Notes: a model not told the origin generated them from the sequence alone. A stretch of DNA of 64,000 nucleotides from Nitrospirillum amazonense (GCF_007828045.1 NZ_VITN01000001.1:496001-560000), one strand, 5' to 3'; shown: positions 1 to 9,139, counted from the first letter of the stretch. Program-made: numbers and translations.

Positions 1-793
1 AGCCGAATCCAGCGGCCGATGCGCTCATCATTTCCAGAGCATGCGTCCAGAACGTCCGGGCTTTTTCAGGAAGGTTCGTGCTGTTATCGACGTTTCCGGC
101 GACACCGAACGCATAGAAGACCCCGTGACGGAAACGGCTGCCAAGGCGCTCGCCATAGTTGGGGAATTTTTCTGGCAGCGGCGCATAGACCGATCCGAGA
201 TCGGAGTTTTCCATCATGTCGGAATAGATGACGGCCCGAATGGTTTTTTGGGTGGACGAATATCGGCCCTCATCTGAGGCCAGGGCGCGCAGGATCTGCT
301 TCTTGGGGGCATTGTCCGGAGTGAAGCGCACCTGGCCTTGCGGACGTTTGCTTTCAGTATAAATCTTGGTCAGGGCTTGCCCGATGTATCCCTGAAACAA
401 GGCTTGCTGTTCTTTCAGTCCATCCAGAGGGTTCTTCGAAAAAATATAATGCTGGCTGCCGATCTGGCTGCGCTGTTCGGCGTTGTAATCCGGCCAGCAC
501 CCGCTCCAAATCGCTTTAGACTGCCCGGACGCGGGTGAAATTTGAACCACGGCAACGCGCTCGCCCGGCGTCAGCGAACTGATCAGCTTGGTGACCAGCT
601 TTTGCGCCCATTCCGTCTTGCCCTCCACCAAGGACATGTCGTCAATGTAGGCAACGGTCTCGCGTTGGGTTGGCTGATTGCAGAAGGCGGGATTGAGGGT
701 GGGGCCGACGCCGATTTGAGCCTGCGCGGGACAGTGAAGACACAGGGCTAGAAATCCGGCCAACCCGGCTAGGCCCATATTCATCTTTTTCAT
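1..793 (-). CDS. Secreted VWA-like protein, C-terminus cut by window edge
   Basis: The gene runs off the left edge with no stop; 264 codons are visible. The ATG is preceded by GAGGGACG at good spacing and lies 12 bases after the stop of the upstream membrane-protein gene, so it is the third gene of an operon. Residues 1-25 are a clear signal peptide (MKKMNMG, then a hydrophobic core ending AQA). The mature part alternates strands and helices like a von Willebrand A fold: TVAYIDDMS at the first strand, where a MIDAS motif would sit but degenerate, then ERVAVVQIS, RAVIYSDMMENSD and VFYAFGVAG. Three mature cysteines are absent or scattered, so no obvious disulfide pattern. I do not recognise the family. 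The VWA reading is by fold pattern only. It is probably periplasmic. Confidence 0.7.
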   Translation of the reverse strand, partial: MKKMNMGLAGLAGFLALCLHCPAQAQIGVGPTLNPAFCNQPTQRETVAYIDDMSLVEGKTEWAQKLVTKLISSLTPGERVAVVQISPASGQSKAIWSGCWPDYNAEQRSQIGSQHYIFSKNPLDGLKEQQALFQGYIGQALTKIYTESKRPQGQVRFTPDNAPKKQILRALASDEGRYSSTQKTIRAVIYSDMMENSDLGSVYAPLPEKFPNYGERLGSRFRHGVFYAFGVAGNVDNSTNLPEKARTFWTHALEMMSASAAGFG

Positions 794-805
794 TTGCGAC
801 GTCCC

Positions 806-2140
806 TCAGATCGCCTCAAGGTCGATTTTTATTTTCATCGCCTTGTACTCGAAGGGAGTCACGGCCTTGTCTGCCATGTAGATCCCAACATTTCCTTTCT
901 CGGACAGTACAATTTGCGCCAGTATATTCTGATATAGCTTGATATTGTGTTCTATGGACCGGGTGATTCCCATCATCACGCCAGCGCCATGGTTTGCAAT
1001 CTGCGCCCGCTGGTTACGTTGATTTTCGACAGCCTTGGACTGCACATCGGCCGAGTTGATTTGCGCTTGGACCGCCTTCTCGGTGCGCGCCTTTGCTATC
1101 TTGATCTCCTCTTCCACACCACGACGCAGGGTGTGGAAGCGCTTGTGGGCTTGGCGGAACTGGCGGGTCCAGGACATAAGGTCTGGATTCTTGTCATGGA
1201 ACAGGTAGGCGATGAAGACACCCACGATCCATGCGCCCACATTGCCCAGCAGGCTCAGCATCACATCGCGCAGCGGATTGATCTCTAGTACGATGACGCC
1301 GGGAATGATGTTCTCGGTCGGCAAGGCGGCGATCGCGTTGAGCGCCCAGACATAACGAGAGCCGCCGGCGGCGCCGATGACGATGATAAGCGCCAAGGAC
1401 GACAGGCAGAGCATGCGATATTCGCCCCATCGGTCACCAATGTCGCGGTCAGGCCCGAAGCGGACGGTCCACTGCCGCAGGATGGTCCCGTGGCCATGCG
1501 CCGAAAATGCCAAAAGCAAGCCGAGGATAATGGTGGTACCCGCCGCCATGGCGGGAACATGGAAAAACTGGAAGAAAGTTTCATAATTGATAAGCCATTC
1601 GGCAATGCCGATGGCCAGCAGCAAGAGCCAATAGATGGGGCTATAGGCCATCATATTGGGTTCGCGCATTCCTTCGCGCATCGAAATTTGCTTGAAACGC
1701 TGCTCGACCGACTTGAAGTTGGTTTCCGCGTCAATGTAATCGCGGTTAGTCCGGGCACGTTCCTCGATCATTTCGACCGCTTCGCGACCTTTTTCTTTTA
1801 TCTCTTCAATCTCTGCATAAAGATTGTCGACGGCGTCAACGGCCGAACGGAAAGGCTGAAACGCCGTAAGAAAATTGTTCTCAAGCTGCTTCCAGCGGTT
1901 ACGCAACTCGCGCGCCGGGTGCAGCAGATTGATCTGCATGCAGGCTGTCAGCCCTTGTTCGTCCAAGGCCACCCGGCCGAACAAGGCTTCGTCCTGCGCG
2001 AGCCCGCGCAACGTCTCCTCCGACAGGACTAGGCGCTCGGCCTCATGCACCGAGAAAGCGGTCGCCGCTTGATAGGCTGCTTCGATCTCTGAGGTCGCCT
2101 GGGGACTGATGATGGCGCTCGCGGATTTTGCTTCAGCCAT
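806..2140 (-). CDS. Coiled-coil membrane protein of unknown function, 444 aa
   Basis: An AGAGAGA ribosome site sits 5 bases before the ATG. The protein has a soluble N-terminal part of about 165 residues rich in Glu/Lys/Arg heptads (roughly 95-160, a coiled coil). About four hydrophobic segments follow: YSPIYWLLLLAIGIAEWL near 170, an AAGTTIILGLLLAFSA segment near 200, LCLSSLALIIVIGAA near 245, and a segment near 305 containing VGAWIVGVFIAYLF. A second helical region (about 325-400) leads to a short C-terminal domain. The architecture suggests an inner-membrane scaffold with two large cytoplasmic helical parts. I do not recognise the family. Position between an OmpA-type lipoprotein and a secreted VWA-like protein suggests an envelope-spanning assembly; that is inference. 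Confidence 0.75.
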   Translation of the reverse strand: MAEAKSASAIISPQATSEIEAAYQAATAFSVHEAERLVLSEETLRGLAQDEALFGRVALDEQGLTACMQINLLHPARELRNRWKQLENNFLTAFQPFRSAVDAVDNLYAEIEEIKEKGREAVEMIEERARTNRDYIDAETNFKSVEQRFKQISMREGMREPNMMAYSPIYWLLLLAIGIAEWLINYETFFQFFHVPAMAAGTTIILGLLLAFSAHGHGTILRQWTVRFGPDRDIGDRWGEYRMLCLSSLALIIVIGAAGGSRYVWALNAIAALPTENIIPGVIVLEINPLRDVMLSLLGNVGAWIVGVFIAYLFHDKNPDLMSWTRQFRQAHKRFHTLRRGVEEEIKIAKARTEKAVQAQINSADVQSKAVENQRNQRAQIANHGAGVMMGITRSIEHNIKLYQNILAQIVLSEKGNVGIYMADKAVTPFEYKAMKIKIDLEAI

Positions 2141-2182
2141 AGTGTCTCTCTAAAAATTTGATTGAAGGGAAAGTCGGAGGCG

Positions 2183-3157
2183 TCACATCTGGAATTCGCT
2201 GTTCAGGTCCGCTTGCTCCACGGCGCGCGGACGATTCAGCTCGAACGCCGGAGGGGTCGACGGGACTTGCAGGGCGATCATTGCGGGTGCTGCGGCCGCC
2301 ACGGGGGCCGCTGGTTTGGCCGCTTCAGGCGCGCCTTTGGCTGTGGCCGGGACTATTCCCAGGTCTGCTGGACTAAAAACCCTGACCTGTTTGGGAACTT
2401 GCGGTTCAGCGGCCGTCTCCGGCTTTACCGCCAGGAAATCCTTATTGATGCGCCGCTGCTGCACCAGGCGCAGGTTGGCTGGCGCGCTGGCGGAGATCAT
2501 GAATTCCACGCGGCGGTTGCGGGCCCGCCCCTCCTCCGTGCTATTGGGGGCGGTCGGCTGGTTTTTGCCAATGGCGACAGTCGACAACTGTCGCGGGTCG
2601 ACGCCCCGTCGGATCAGTCCTTCCAGCACTGTCTGGGCTCTTCGTTTGGACAGTTCAATATTATAGGCGTCGGAACCGATGGCGTCCGTGTGCCCCAGCA
2701 CCAGCAGGCTTGCGTCAGGCACGTCGCGCCGCATGTTCTGGGCGATAACGTCCAGCACTGGCTCTGCTTCCGGTCGCAAGATGTCCTTGTTGAAATCGAA
2801 GAACACCTTCTCATCGAAAGTGACGCGCACCACGGGCACCGGGTAGGTGAAGCCAGGCAGCATGCCCGGAGGCACCTGCAGCTGGTCAATTCGCGGCGGG
2901 GCAATCCCGTTCAATTGCGCAAGCCGGTTGAAGCGGTTGACGCGATCCTGATGTTCCAAGCCGATGGTTTGGGGCAGGGATTGCAGGTTGACGTAGCCGA
3001 TTCCCGTGGCTGGTGGCGGCGTGGTGGGACGGGCGGCAGCGCTGGGTGGGGGCGCCAGCCATGAGGGGGATGGCTGCGTTGGGGCGCAAGCTGCAAGCAT
3101 CGTCGACAGAAGTCCGCCGCGGAGCAGGGCAACGAGCGAGAAACGATGGAACGTCAC
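2183..3157 (-). CDS. OmpA-family peptidoglycan-binding lipoprotein
   Basis: I chose the GTG at 3157; a TTG four codons upstream is possible and no clear ribosome site decides. The N-terminus is a lipoprotein signal ending in lipobox LAAC (Cys24), followed by a Pro/Ala-rich linker. An OmpA C-terminal domain lies at about residues 115-225: a strand with VFFDFNKDIL, then LVLGHTDAIGSDAYN, LSKRRAQTV, LIRRGVD and GRARNRRVEF. These include the Asp and Arg that bind meso-diaminopimelate in this family. An Ala/Pro-rich tail of about 100 residues follows, which is unusual for Pal-type proteins. It is probably outer-membrane anchored and grips peptidoglycan. First gene of the three-gene operon: 42 bases separate it from the membrane-protein gene. 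Confidence 0.85.
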   Translation of the reverse strand: MTFHRFSLVALLRGGLLSTMLAACAPTQPSPSWLAPPPSAAARPTTPPPATGIGYVNLQSLPQTIGLEHQDRVNRFNRLAQLNGIAPPRIDQLQVPPGMLPGFTYPVPVVRVTFDEKVFFDFNKDILRPEAEPVLDVIAQNMRRDVPDASLLVLGHTDAIGSDAYNIELSKRRAQTVLEGLIRRGVDPRQLSTVAIGKNQPTAPNSTEEGRARNRRVEFMISASAPANLRLVQQRRINKDFLAVKPETAAEPQVPKQVRVFSPADLGIVPATAKGAPEAAKPAAPVAAAAPAMIALQVPSTPPAFELNRPRAVEQADLNSEFQM

Positions 3158-3519
3158 GGGGGCCGCCAAATATAGGGTGGATTACATATGTAGTTCGCGT
3201 AATAAGAAGAAATACGCCGGGAAACTTCCTTTACGTCGGCATATTTTGTTGGAAATGCACCTATTGAGTGAAACCGTATCCCATGCGCGGTAGGTCGTTC
3301 AAGGGCATAAATGCGATTCTTCTACCCTTGGGGGTATATCCTTCGGCAATCCGCGTGATTTCGACAGTGGCTTGCAGGCGCTGCTTCCTTCCCCATGGCT
3401 CGACCCGCGCCAGCGGCATGCCGGATGATTGCGACGCGCGTGCCGGAAAGGTTGCCTCTGCGGCCAGATAGTTTTAGAAATTGGCCTAGTCAGGTAACAA
3501 TCTTTCAGGATCTGGTTCC
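3158..3519. other. Divergent intergenic region, AT-richer
   Basis: This 362-base gap separates the minus-strand OmpA operon from plus-strand ilvD and must hold both promoters. Bases about 3170-3350 are clearly lower in GC than the surroundings. I see no convincing open reading frame, RNA gene or long inverted repeat. A branched-chain amino acid leader peptide was looked for before ilvD and not found. Confidence 0.5.
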
Positions 3520-5364
3520 GTGCCCCAGCTTCGTTCCCGTACCACCACCCATGGCCGCAACATGGCCGGCGCCCGCGGCCTGTGGCGCGCCACCGGTATG
3601 ACGGATGCCGATTTCGGCAAGCCCATCGTGGCCATCGCCAATTCCTTCACCCAGTTCGTGCCCGGCCACGTGCACCTGAAGGATCTGGGCCAGCTGGTGG
3701 CGGGCGAGGTGGTGGCGGCCGGCGGTGTGGCCAAGGAATTCAACACCATCGCGGTGGACGACGGCATCGCCATGGGCCACGCGGGCATGCTGTACAGCCT
3801 GCCCTCGCGTGAGGTCATCGCCGATGCCGTGGAGTATATGGTCAACGCGCATTGCGCCGACGCCCTGGTCTGCATCTCCAACTGCGATAAGATCACACCC
3901 GGCATGCTGATGGCCGCCCTGCGCCTCAACATCCCCACCGTGTTCGTCTCCGGCGGGCCCATGGAGGCCGGCAAGGCCCCGGTGCATGGCGAGATCCGCT
4001 CCGTCGACCTGATCGACGCCATGGTGGCGGCGGCGGACGACAGCGTCAGCGATGCCGAGGTCCAGGCGCTGGAACAGAACGCCTGCCCCACCTGCGGCTC
4101 CTGCTCCGGCATGTTCACCGCCAATTCCATGAACTGCCTGGTGGAGGCGCTGGGCCTGGGCCTGCCCGGCAACGGCACCGTGCTGGCCACCCACGCCGAC
4201 CGCAAGGCCCTGTTCCTGCGGGCCGGTCGCACGGCGGTGGAGATCGCCAAGCGCTGGTACGAACAGGATGACGCCAGCGTCCTGCCGCGTTCCATCGCCA
4301 CGTTCGAGGGGTTTGAGAACGCCATCGCCCTGGACATCGCCATGGGCGGGTCCACCAACACGGTGCTGCACCTGTTGGCGGCCGCCTATGAGGGTGGGGT
4401 GGACTTCACCATGGCCGACATCGACCGCATGTCGCGCCGCGTGCCCCACCTGTGCAAGGTGGCGCCGTCCTCCGCCACCGTGCATATCGAGGACGTGCAC
4501 CGCGCCGGCGGCATCATGGGCATCCTGGGCGAGTTGGACCGCGCCGGCCTGTTGCACCGCGATGTGCCCACCGTGCACGCCCCCACCATCGGCGCCGCCG
4601 TGGACCGCTGGGACATTACCCGCGCCAACGACGCCGACATCAGCGAGTTCTACGCGGCCGCGCCTGGCGGCGTGCGCACCACCCAGGCCTTCAGCCAGGC
4701 CTCGCGCTACACCAGCCTGGACCGTGACCGGGTGAACGGCATCATCCGCAACAAGGAAAACGCCTTCAGCCAGGACGGCGGCTTGGCCGTGCTGTACGGC
4801 AACCTGGCGGTTGATGGCTGCATCGTGAAGACGGCGGGCGTGGATCCGGCGGCCCTGACCTTCACCGGCAAGGCCCGCGTGTTCGAAAGCCAGGATGACG
4901 CCGTCTCCGCCATCCTGGGCAACCGGGTGGTGGCCGGCGACGTGGTGCTGATCCGCTATGAGGGCCCGCGCGGCGGCCCCGGCATGCAGGAGATGCTGTA
5001 CCCGACCAGCTATCTGAAGTCCAAGGGCCTGGGCAAGGTCTGCGCCCTGGTGACGGACGGCCGGTTCTCCGGCGGCAGCTCCGGCCTGTCCATCGGCCAC
5101 ATCTCGCCCGAGGCGGCGGAGGGCGGCACCATCGGCCTGGTGGAGGAGGGCGACCGCATCGTCATCGACATCCCCAACCGCAGCATCCGGCTGGAGGTTG
5201 AGGACAGTGAGCTGGAGCGCCGCCGCGACGCCATGAAGGCCAAGGGCGCCAAGGCCTGGAAGCCCGCCACCCGTAACCGCCAGGTCTCCGGCGCGCTCAA
5301 GGCCTACGCCTACTTCGCCACCTCCGCCTCGCGCGGTGCGGTGCGGGACACGTCGGGGATTTGA
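3520..5364 (+). CDS. ilvD: Dihydroxy-acid dehydratase
   Basis: Catalyses dehydration of 2,3-dihydroxy-isovalerate and 2,3-dihydroxy-3-methylvalerate to the 2-keto acids, the third step of isoleucine/valine synthesis, in the cytoplasm. The 614-residue protein is full length and aligns by eye with E. coli IlvD from the first residues ([20 protein letters not shown]). Iron-sulfur ligands are visible at Cys122 ([12 protein letters not shown]) and Cys195 ([11 protein letters not shown]). Position 41 is Asn in [10 protein letters not shown] rather than Cys, as in the E. coli oxygen-sensitive [4Fe-4S] type. The GTG start is supported by AGGA 9 bases upstream and by family alignment. It is a single gene, facing away from the OmpA operon and followed by a strong hairpin. 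Confidence 0.97.
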   Translation: MPQLRSRTTTHGRNMAGARGLWRATGMTDADFGKPIVAIANSFTQFVPGHVHLKDLGQLVAGEVVAAGGVAKEFNTIAVDDGIAMGHAGMLYSLPSREVIADAVEYMVNAHCADALVCISNCDKITPGMLMAALRLNIPTVFVSGGPMEAGKAPVHGEIRSVDLIDAMVAAADDSVSDAEVQALEQNACPTCGSCSGMFTANSMNCLVEALGLGLPGNGTVLATHADRKALFLRAGRTAVEIAKRWYEQDDASVLPRSIATFEGFENAIALDIAMGGSTNTVLHLLAAAYEGGVDFTMADIDRMSRRVPHLCKVAPSSATVHIEDVHRAGGIMGILGELDRAGLLHRDVPTVHAPTIGAAVDRWDITRANDADISEFYAAAPGGVRTTQAFSQASRYTSLDRDRVNGIIRNKENAFSQDGGLAVLYGNLAVDGCIVKTAGVDPAALTFTGKARVFESQDDAVSAILGNRVVAGDVVLIRYEGPRGGPGMQEMLYPTSYLKSKGLGKVCALVTDGRFSGGSSGLSIGHISPEAAEGGTIGLVEEGDRIVIDIPNRSIRLEVEDSELERRRDAMKAKGAKAWKPATRNRQVSGALKAYAYFATSASRGAVRDTSGI

Positions 5365-5377
5365 TCCGGGGCCATGT

Positions 5378-5407
5378 CAGCGGCATGGGACGCCCCCCAT
5401 GCCGCTG
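5378..5407 (+). terminator. Hairpin after ilvD, between convergent genes
   Basis: A perfect 12-base inverted repeat, CAGCGGCATGGG / CCCATGCCGCTG, encloses a 6-base loop just after ilvD and just before the end of the convergent CBS gene. There is no T-run, so it may be a Rho-assisted or bidirectional terminator. The same arm sequence recurs after the PafA-like gene at 54348-54376. Confidence 0.6.
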
Positions 5408-5425
5408 CGGGACACGGCGGCGCCC

Positions 5426-6412
5426 TTACCCTTCCGCGTCGCCCCACACCAGGAACAGGCCGACGTCGCCGGGGAAGCCGTTGGGGAAGTCCAGGACGCG
5501 GGCGGTCAGGCTGAAGCCCGCCGGCTGCAGCTCATGGTGCCAGCGCTGGTAGATCTCGGCCGCCTCGCCGCGCAGGGTGCGGGGCCAGTCCGGTTCCGGG
5601 GCGTTGATGGCGCGGGCGCCGTCGCTGCACAATTCCGCAGGGAAGCGCAGCAGCAGGAATTCCTTCTCACCCCGCGCGGCGGCGTCGTGCGCGCCCTCCA
5701 GCAGTTTGTGCCAGCCATGGTCGGCCACATGATGGTCGATCAGTTCCTGCACCTTCTCCTGCCGGCGGACCAGCGCCTCCTTGCGTTGCTCGGCCAGGTG
5801 GCGGGCGTTCTCGTCGTGGAAATTACCCACCAGGTGGCGGAAGTCGGCGGCGCGGAACAAGGGTTCATGCGCCGGCTCGCGCACGGGCGCCAGCGCGGGC
5901 GCCTTCCTCTCCCACCGCTGGAACAGGCCGGAACGGTGTGCCGGCTCCGTCTTCTCGGCGGGCTCGGCCGCCAGCACCTTCAACAGGTCGGCGCGTGACA
6001 CGATGCCCACCAGCGACCCGTCCAGCACCACGGGCACGCGCTTGATGCCATGGGTCATCAGCAGGCGCGCGATGTCGGCCGTGTCGGTGTTGATGTCGAC
6101 GGTGATGACCGGGGCGGCCATGACATCGCGGGCGGTGCGCTCGCGATTCTGGGCGTCGGCCCAATAGGGGGGCAATTGCTCGCCTTCCGCCACCAGGGCC
6201 AGCCACCAGTCGCGCCGCGCCTCATGGGCTGTACCCGCCTTCTCCCGGTCGATCAGGTCGCCTTCGCTGACCATGCCGATGACGCCGCCGTGGCTGTCCA
6301 CCACCGGTGCGGCGCTGACGCCCCGGTCCAACAGCAAGGCGGCGATGCGGCTGACGGGCGTATCGGGCGCCAGGGTCAGGACATCCTCGGTCATTACGTC
6401 ATGGGCGCGCAT
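5426..6412 (-). CDS. CBS-domain protein with an uncharacterised C-terminal domain
   Basis: A Bateman module of two CBS domains occupies residues 1 to about 145: MRAHDVMTEDVLTLAPDTPV, then VSEGDLIDR, then ARDVMAAPVITV and VGIVSRADLLKVLA. Such modules usually bind adenine nucleotides and sense energy state. The remaining part (about 175-328) begins with a charged helical segment carrying RRQEKVQELIDHHV and ends in a mixed domain (FLLLRFPAEL; GLFLVWGDAEG) that I do not recognise. The CBS pair plus this tail occurs as a stand-alone protein in alphaproteobacteria; the target is unknown. AGGAAAG lies 8 bases before the ATG. It is convergent with ilvD and appears monocistronic. Confidence 0.85.
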   Translation of the reverse strand: MRAHDVMTEDVLTLAPDTPVSRIAALLLDRGVSAAPVVDSHGGVIGMVSEGDLIDREKAGTAHEARRDWWLALVAEGEQLPPYWADAQNRERTARDVMAAPVITVDINTDTADIARLLMTHGIKRVPVVLDGSLVGIVSRADLLKVLAAEPAEKTEPAHRSGLFQRWERKAPALAPVREPAHEPLFRAADFRHLVGNFHDENARHLAEQRKEALVRRQEKVQELIDHHVADHGWHKLLEGAHDAAARGEKEFLLLRFPAELCSDGARAINAPEPDWPRTLRGEAAEIYQRWHHELQPAGFSLTARVLDFPNGFPGDVGLFLVWGDAEG

Positions 6413-6564
6413 GGGGCGGCTTTCCTGTCACGATGGGTCCGTGCCGGAAAAGATAACCCGATGAAAGGACGGCCGTCTTTGCGCTGCATCATAGCCACGG
6501 GAGCACTTCCCCCAATGAGCCGGGCGCCTACCCTTTGGTAAGACCGCGCCGCGCGCCATACTCG

Positions 6565-7149
6565 TCAGGGCTGCGCCGTGGCCATAAGATCGACGACCAC
6601 CGCCACGTTCAGGTCCACCGTCCGGCCCTTGCTGAACAGCCCGTGGCCGCCGACGTCATAGTCGGTGCGCACCAGGTCCAGCCGGCCCACGGCGTGGGCC
6701 TTGCCCTCGGTGATGTCCAGGGTGAAGGGCAGGGTCACGTCCTTCTTGATACCGCGAATGGTCAGGGTGCCCACCGCGTCGTACTGGTTGCCGCCCTTGG
6801 CGCGGAAGGTCGTGGCCTCGAACACCGCGTCGGGGAAGGCCTGGATGTTGAACCAGTCCTCGCCGGGCAGGGCCTGGTCCTTCTCGGCGTCGCCGATGAC
6901 GGCGCTGCCCATGGCGATGGTCACCTTGGCATGGCCGGCGGTGGGGTCGGCTGGGTCGAAGTCGACGGCGGCGTCCCAGCGGCCGAAGCGGCCAGTGAAC
7001 TCCTTGTCGCTTTGGTGGCCGATGAAGCCCAGCTGGCTCTGAGCCTTGTCCACGACCCAGGACGCGGCGCCCGCCGGGGCGGCCAGCAACAGGGGCGACA
7101 GCAACAGGACGGCCAGGGCGGGTATCAGAAAAGATGGGCGCAGGGTCAC
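6565..7149 (-). CDS. YceI-family periplasmic lipid-binding protein (third of three)
   Basis: Start is the GTG at 7149, with GGAGG 8 bases upstream; a TTG at 7155 is too close to that site. Residues 1 to about 28 form a signal peptide (LLLSPLLLAAPAGAA). The rest is a YceI lipocalin-like beta barrel: WVVDKAQSQLGFIG, FTGRFGRWDAAVDFDP, DWFNIQAFPDAVFEAT, GTLTIRGIKKDVTLPFTL and LVRTDYDVG. Family members bind polyisoprenoid or quinone-like lipids. It is very close to the YceI protein at 7312-7875, with a shared stretch of more than 25 identical residues around GTLTIRGIKK, so the two are recent tandem duplicates. A terminator at 7253-7282 separates it from that copy, so it probably has its own promoter. 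Confidence 0.92.
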   Translation of the reverse strand: MTLRPSFLIPALAVLLLSPLLLAAPAGAASWVVDKAQSQLGFIGHQSDKEFTGRFGRWDAAVDFDPADPTAGHAKVTIAMGSAVIGDAEKDQALPGEDWFNIQAFPDAVFEATTFRAKGGNQYDAVGTLTIRGIKKDVTLPFTLDITEGKAHAVGRLDLVRTDYDVGGHGLFSKGRTVDLNVAVVVDLMATAQP

Positions 7150-7252
7150 GGGCAAAACCTCCAGGACAGGCCTATGCGGCGGGGTGGTTGCCGATAATAA
7201 TCGACGGGCCGGCTGCGCCGTCTGCGACCTTGCGTAGCATACACTGTAAGAA

Positions 7253-7282
7253 AAGCCCCGGACGCTGTGGCGTCCGGGGCTT
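7253..7282 (-). terminator. Intrinsic terminator after the second yceI gene
   Basis: A 13-base perfect stem, AAGCCCCGGACGC / GCGTCCGGGGCTT, with a TGTG loop, is followed on the minus strand by a short T-run (CTTTTC). It lies 30 bases past the stop of the 7312-7875 gene. Confidence 0.85.
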
Positions 7283-7311
7283 CCTTGTCTTGGCGTTTAC
7301 TGTGTTACGGC

Positions 7312-7875
7312 TTACTTGGCCGTGGCGTTCAGGTCGATGGTGACGCTGACGGCCAGGGCCACCATCTTGCCGTCGCCCCAGGCGCCTTGCCCCACGCCGT
7401 AATCGGTGCGCACCAGATCCAGCTTGCCCACGGCGTGGGCCTTGCCGCCGGCCACGTCCAGGGTGAAGGGCAGGGTCACGTCCTTCTTGATGCCGCGGAT
7501 GGTCAGGGTGCCCACCGCGTCATACTGGTTGCCGCCCTTGGATTTGAAGCTGGTGGCTTCGAACACCGCCTTGGGGAAGGCTTTGGTGCTGAACCAGTCG
7601 GCCTCGGGCAGGGACTGGTCCTTCTGCACGTCGCCGGTCTTGGCGCTGGCCATGTCGATCGTGACGGTGGCGTGGCCGGTGGACGGGTTGGCCGGGTCGA
7701 AATCGATGGTAGCGTCCCAACGGGTGAACTGGCCGCTGAAGGCGGCGCCGCTCTGGCTGCCGGTGAAGCCCAGCTTGCTATGGGCGGTGTCCACGGTCCA
7801 GCCGGCGGCGGCGGCAGGGCCGGCCAGCAGCAGCGCGCCCAGGGCGGCGCTGACGATGGGGGCGAGGAACTTCAT
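7312..7875 (-). CDS. YceI-family periplasmic lipid-binding protein (second of three)
   Basis: The protein has 187 residues, with a signal peptide at 1 to about 23 (MKFLAPIVSAALGALLLAGPAAA). The mature part starts at GWTVDTAHSKLGF and carries the YceI barrel signatures FSGQFTRWDATIDFDP, DWFSTKAFPKAVFEAT, TIRGIKKDVTLPFTL and LVRTDYGVG. YceI proteins sit in the periplasm, bind isoprenoid or quinone-type ligands and are often next to cytochrome b561 genes, as here. The gene follows the b561 gene by 36 bases and ends before an intrinsic terminator. It therefore closes the yceI-cybB-yceI operon read from 9139. Its function is inferred from family only. Confidence 0.93.
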   Translation of the reverse strand: MKFLAPIVSAALGALLLAGPAAAAGWTVDTAHSKLGFTGSQSGAAFSGQFTRWDATIDFDPANPSTGHATVTIDMASAKTGDVQKDQSLPEADWFSTKAFPKAVFEATSFKSKGGNQYDAVGTLTIRGIKKDVTLPFTLDVAGGKAHAVGKLDLVRTDYGVGQGAWGDGKMVALAVSVTIDLNATAK

Positions 7876-7911
7876 GATGGATATCCTCAGTCTGTGAGGG
7901 CGGCCGGGGAC

Positions 7912-8484
7912 TTAGGCCCGGCGGCCGAAACGGGGAACCATGCGCAGCAGCACGTCATCCTTGACCAGGAAATGGTGACGCAGCGCCGCCAAAGCGTGGA
8001 CCACCACCAGGGCCACCAGGATCCAGGCGGCCAGCTCGTGCGCCTCCGACACCACGTCGTTGATCGGCGCCTTGTTCTCCAGGTCGGCCAGGACGGGCAT
8101 GTGCGGGAAGGGGATGAGGCCGTACAACACGGTCGGGATGTTGAATTTCGAAGTGGAGACGACCGCCCAGCCCGTCAGCGGCATGCCCAGCAGCAGGGCG
8201 TACAGGCCGGCATGGCCCAGGTGGGCGGCCCACTTCTCCCACGCCGGCATATGGGCCGGCAGGGGCGGAGGCTGGTGGGCCAGGCGCCAGGCCGCCCGGA
8301 ACAGGGTCAGGGCCAGCACGGTGATGCCCACCGACTTGTGCAACTGGAACAGCTTGAACTGGTCGGGGGAGCCGGGTGGCAGCGACGTCATCGTCCAGCC
8401 CATGATCAACAGGGCCAGGATGGCGATAACGGTCAGCCAATGGACCAGGATGGCCACGCTGTTGTAACGCGCCGCGACGGTCAT
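7912..8484 (-). CDS. Cytochrome b561 (CybB/YceJ type)
   Basis: A four-helix diheme membrane protein of 190 residues that in this family oxidises quinol or accepts electrons at the cytoplasmic membrane. Four hydrophobic segments are visible. The haem-ligand histidines expected for the family are present: VHWLTVIA in helix 1, QLHKSVGI in helix 2, and VSEAHELAAW with VVVHALAALRHHFL in helices 3-4. It lies between two yceI genes on the same strand (46 and 36 bases apart), the pairing also seen for E. coli yceJ-yceI. The shared operon suggests that the YceI barrels deliver or hold the lipid or quinone substrate; that link is inference. Confidence 0.93.
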   Translation of the reverse strand: MTVAARYNSVAILVHWLTVIAILALLIMGWTMTSLPPGSPDQFKLFQLHKSVGITVLALTLFRAAWRLAHQPPPLPAHMPAWEKWAAHLGHAGLYALLLGMPLTGWAVVSTSKFNIPTVLYGLIPFPHMPVLADLENKAPINDVVSEAHELAAWILVALVVVHALAALRHHFLVKDDVLLRMVPRFGRRA

Positions 8485-8530
8485 GGCCCGGCTCCCCCTT
8501 CAGTCCGATAACGCGATGATACTAACGCTA

Positions 8531-9139
8531 TTACTGGGCGCGGTCGAACTCGCCGCTGATCAGCAGCTCAACCTCGTCGCTGACGTAGGGCACGTACTTG
8601 TCGATGCCGAATTCGGACCGCTTCACCTCGGCCTTGGCGTCGAAGCCGACAACGTAGGCCTTGGTCATCGGGTTGCTGCCGCCACCGTGGAAGCTGGCGT
8701 TCAGGGTCACCGGCTTGGTCACGCCGTGCAGGGTCAGGTCGCCGGTGATCTTGCCGGTGGTGGCGCCGGTCACCTCGATCTTGGTGGTCTTGAAGGTGGC
8801 GGTCGGGAACTTGGCGGTGTCGAAGAAGTCCGGGCTGTTCAGGTGTTCATCCAGCTTAGGGTTGGCGGTGGCCAGGCCCTTCACGTTGATGGTCACATCC
8901 AGCTTGCTCTTGGCCGGCGCCTTGGGGTCGAAGTCCAGCGTGCCCTCCAGGTCCGGGAAGGCGCCGTAATAGGTGGAGAAGCCGAAGTGGGTGATGGCGA
9001 ACACCACCTTGGCGTGGCTCTTGTCCAGGGTGAAGTGGCCACCCTCGACCTTGCTGAGGTCGGTGGTCGCCTGGGCCAGGGCCGTGGCGGGGGCGGCCAG
9101 CAAGGCGGCGGCCAACATCAGGGCGGGAATGCACTTCAT
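8531..9139 (-). CDS. YceI-family periplasmic lipid-binding protein (first of three)
   Basis: Start at 9139 ([22 protein letters not shown], a clean signal peptide) is supported by AAGGA 7 bases upstream; an in-frame extension to 9277 has no support. The mature part is a YceI barrel: [79 protein letters not shown] and [15 protein letters not shown]. The GFS and SEFG signatures match the E. coli YceI branch better than the other two copies here, which form a separate close pair. It leads the operon with cytochrome b561 and the second yceI. It is divergent from bufferin cluster 1 across 319 bases. Confidence 0.93.
   Translation of the reverse strand: MKCIPALMLAAALLAAPATALAQATTDLSKVEGGHFTLDKSHAKVVFAITHFGFSTYYGAFPDLEGTLDFDPKAPAKSKLDVTINVKGLATANPKLDEHLNSPDFFDTAKFPTATFKTTKIEVTGATTGKITGDLTLHGVTKPVTLNASFHGGGSNPMTKAYVVGFDAKAEVKRSEFGIDKYVPYVSDEVELLISGEFDRAQ

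Noticed and set aside
3158-3519. Attenuator leader peptide for ilvD
   Set aside because: No short frame rich in Ile/Val/Leu codons followed by alternative hairpins was found.
3505-5100. Long minus-strand reading frame antisense to ilvD
   Set aside because: His/Gly/Ala-rich shadow translation with no domain; ilvD on the plus strand is certain.
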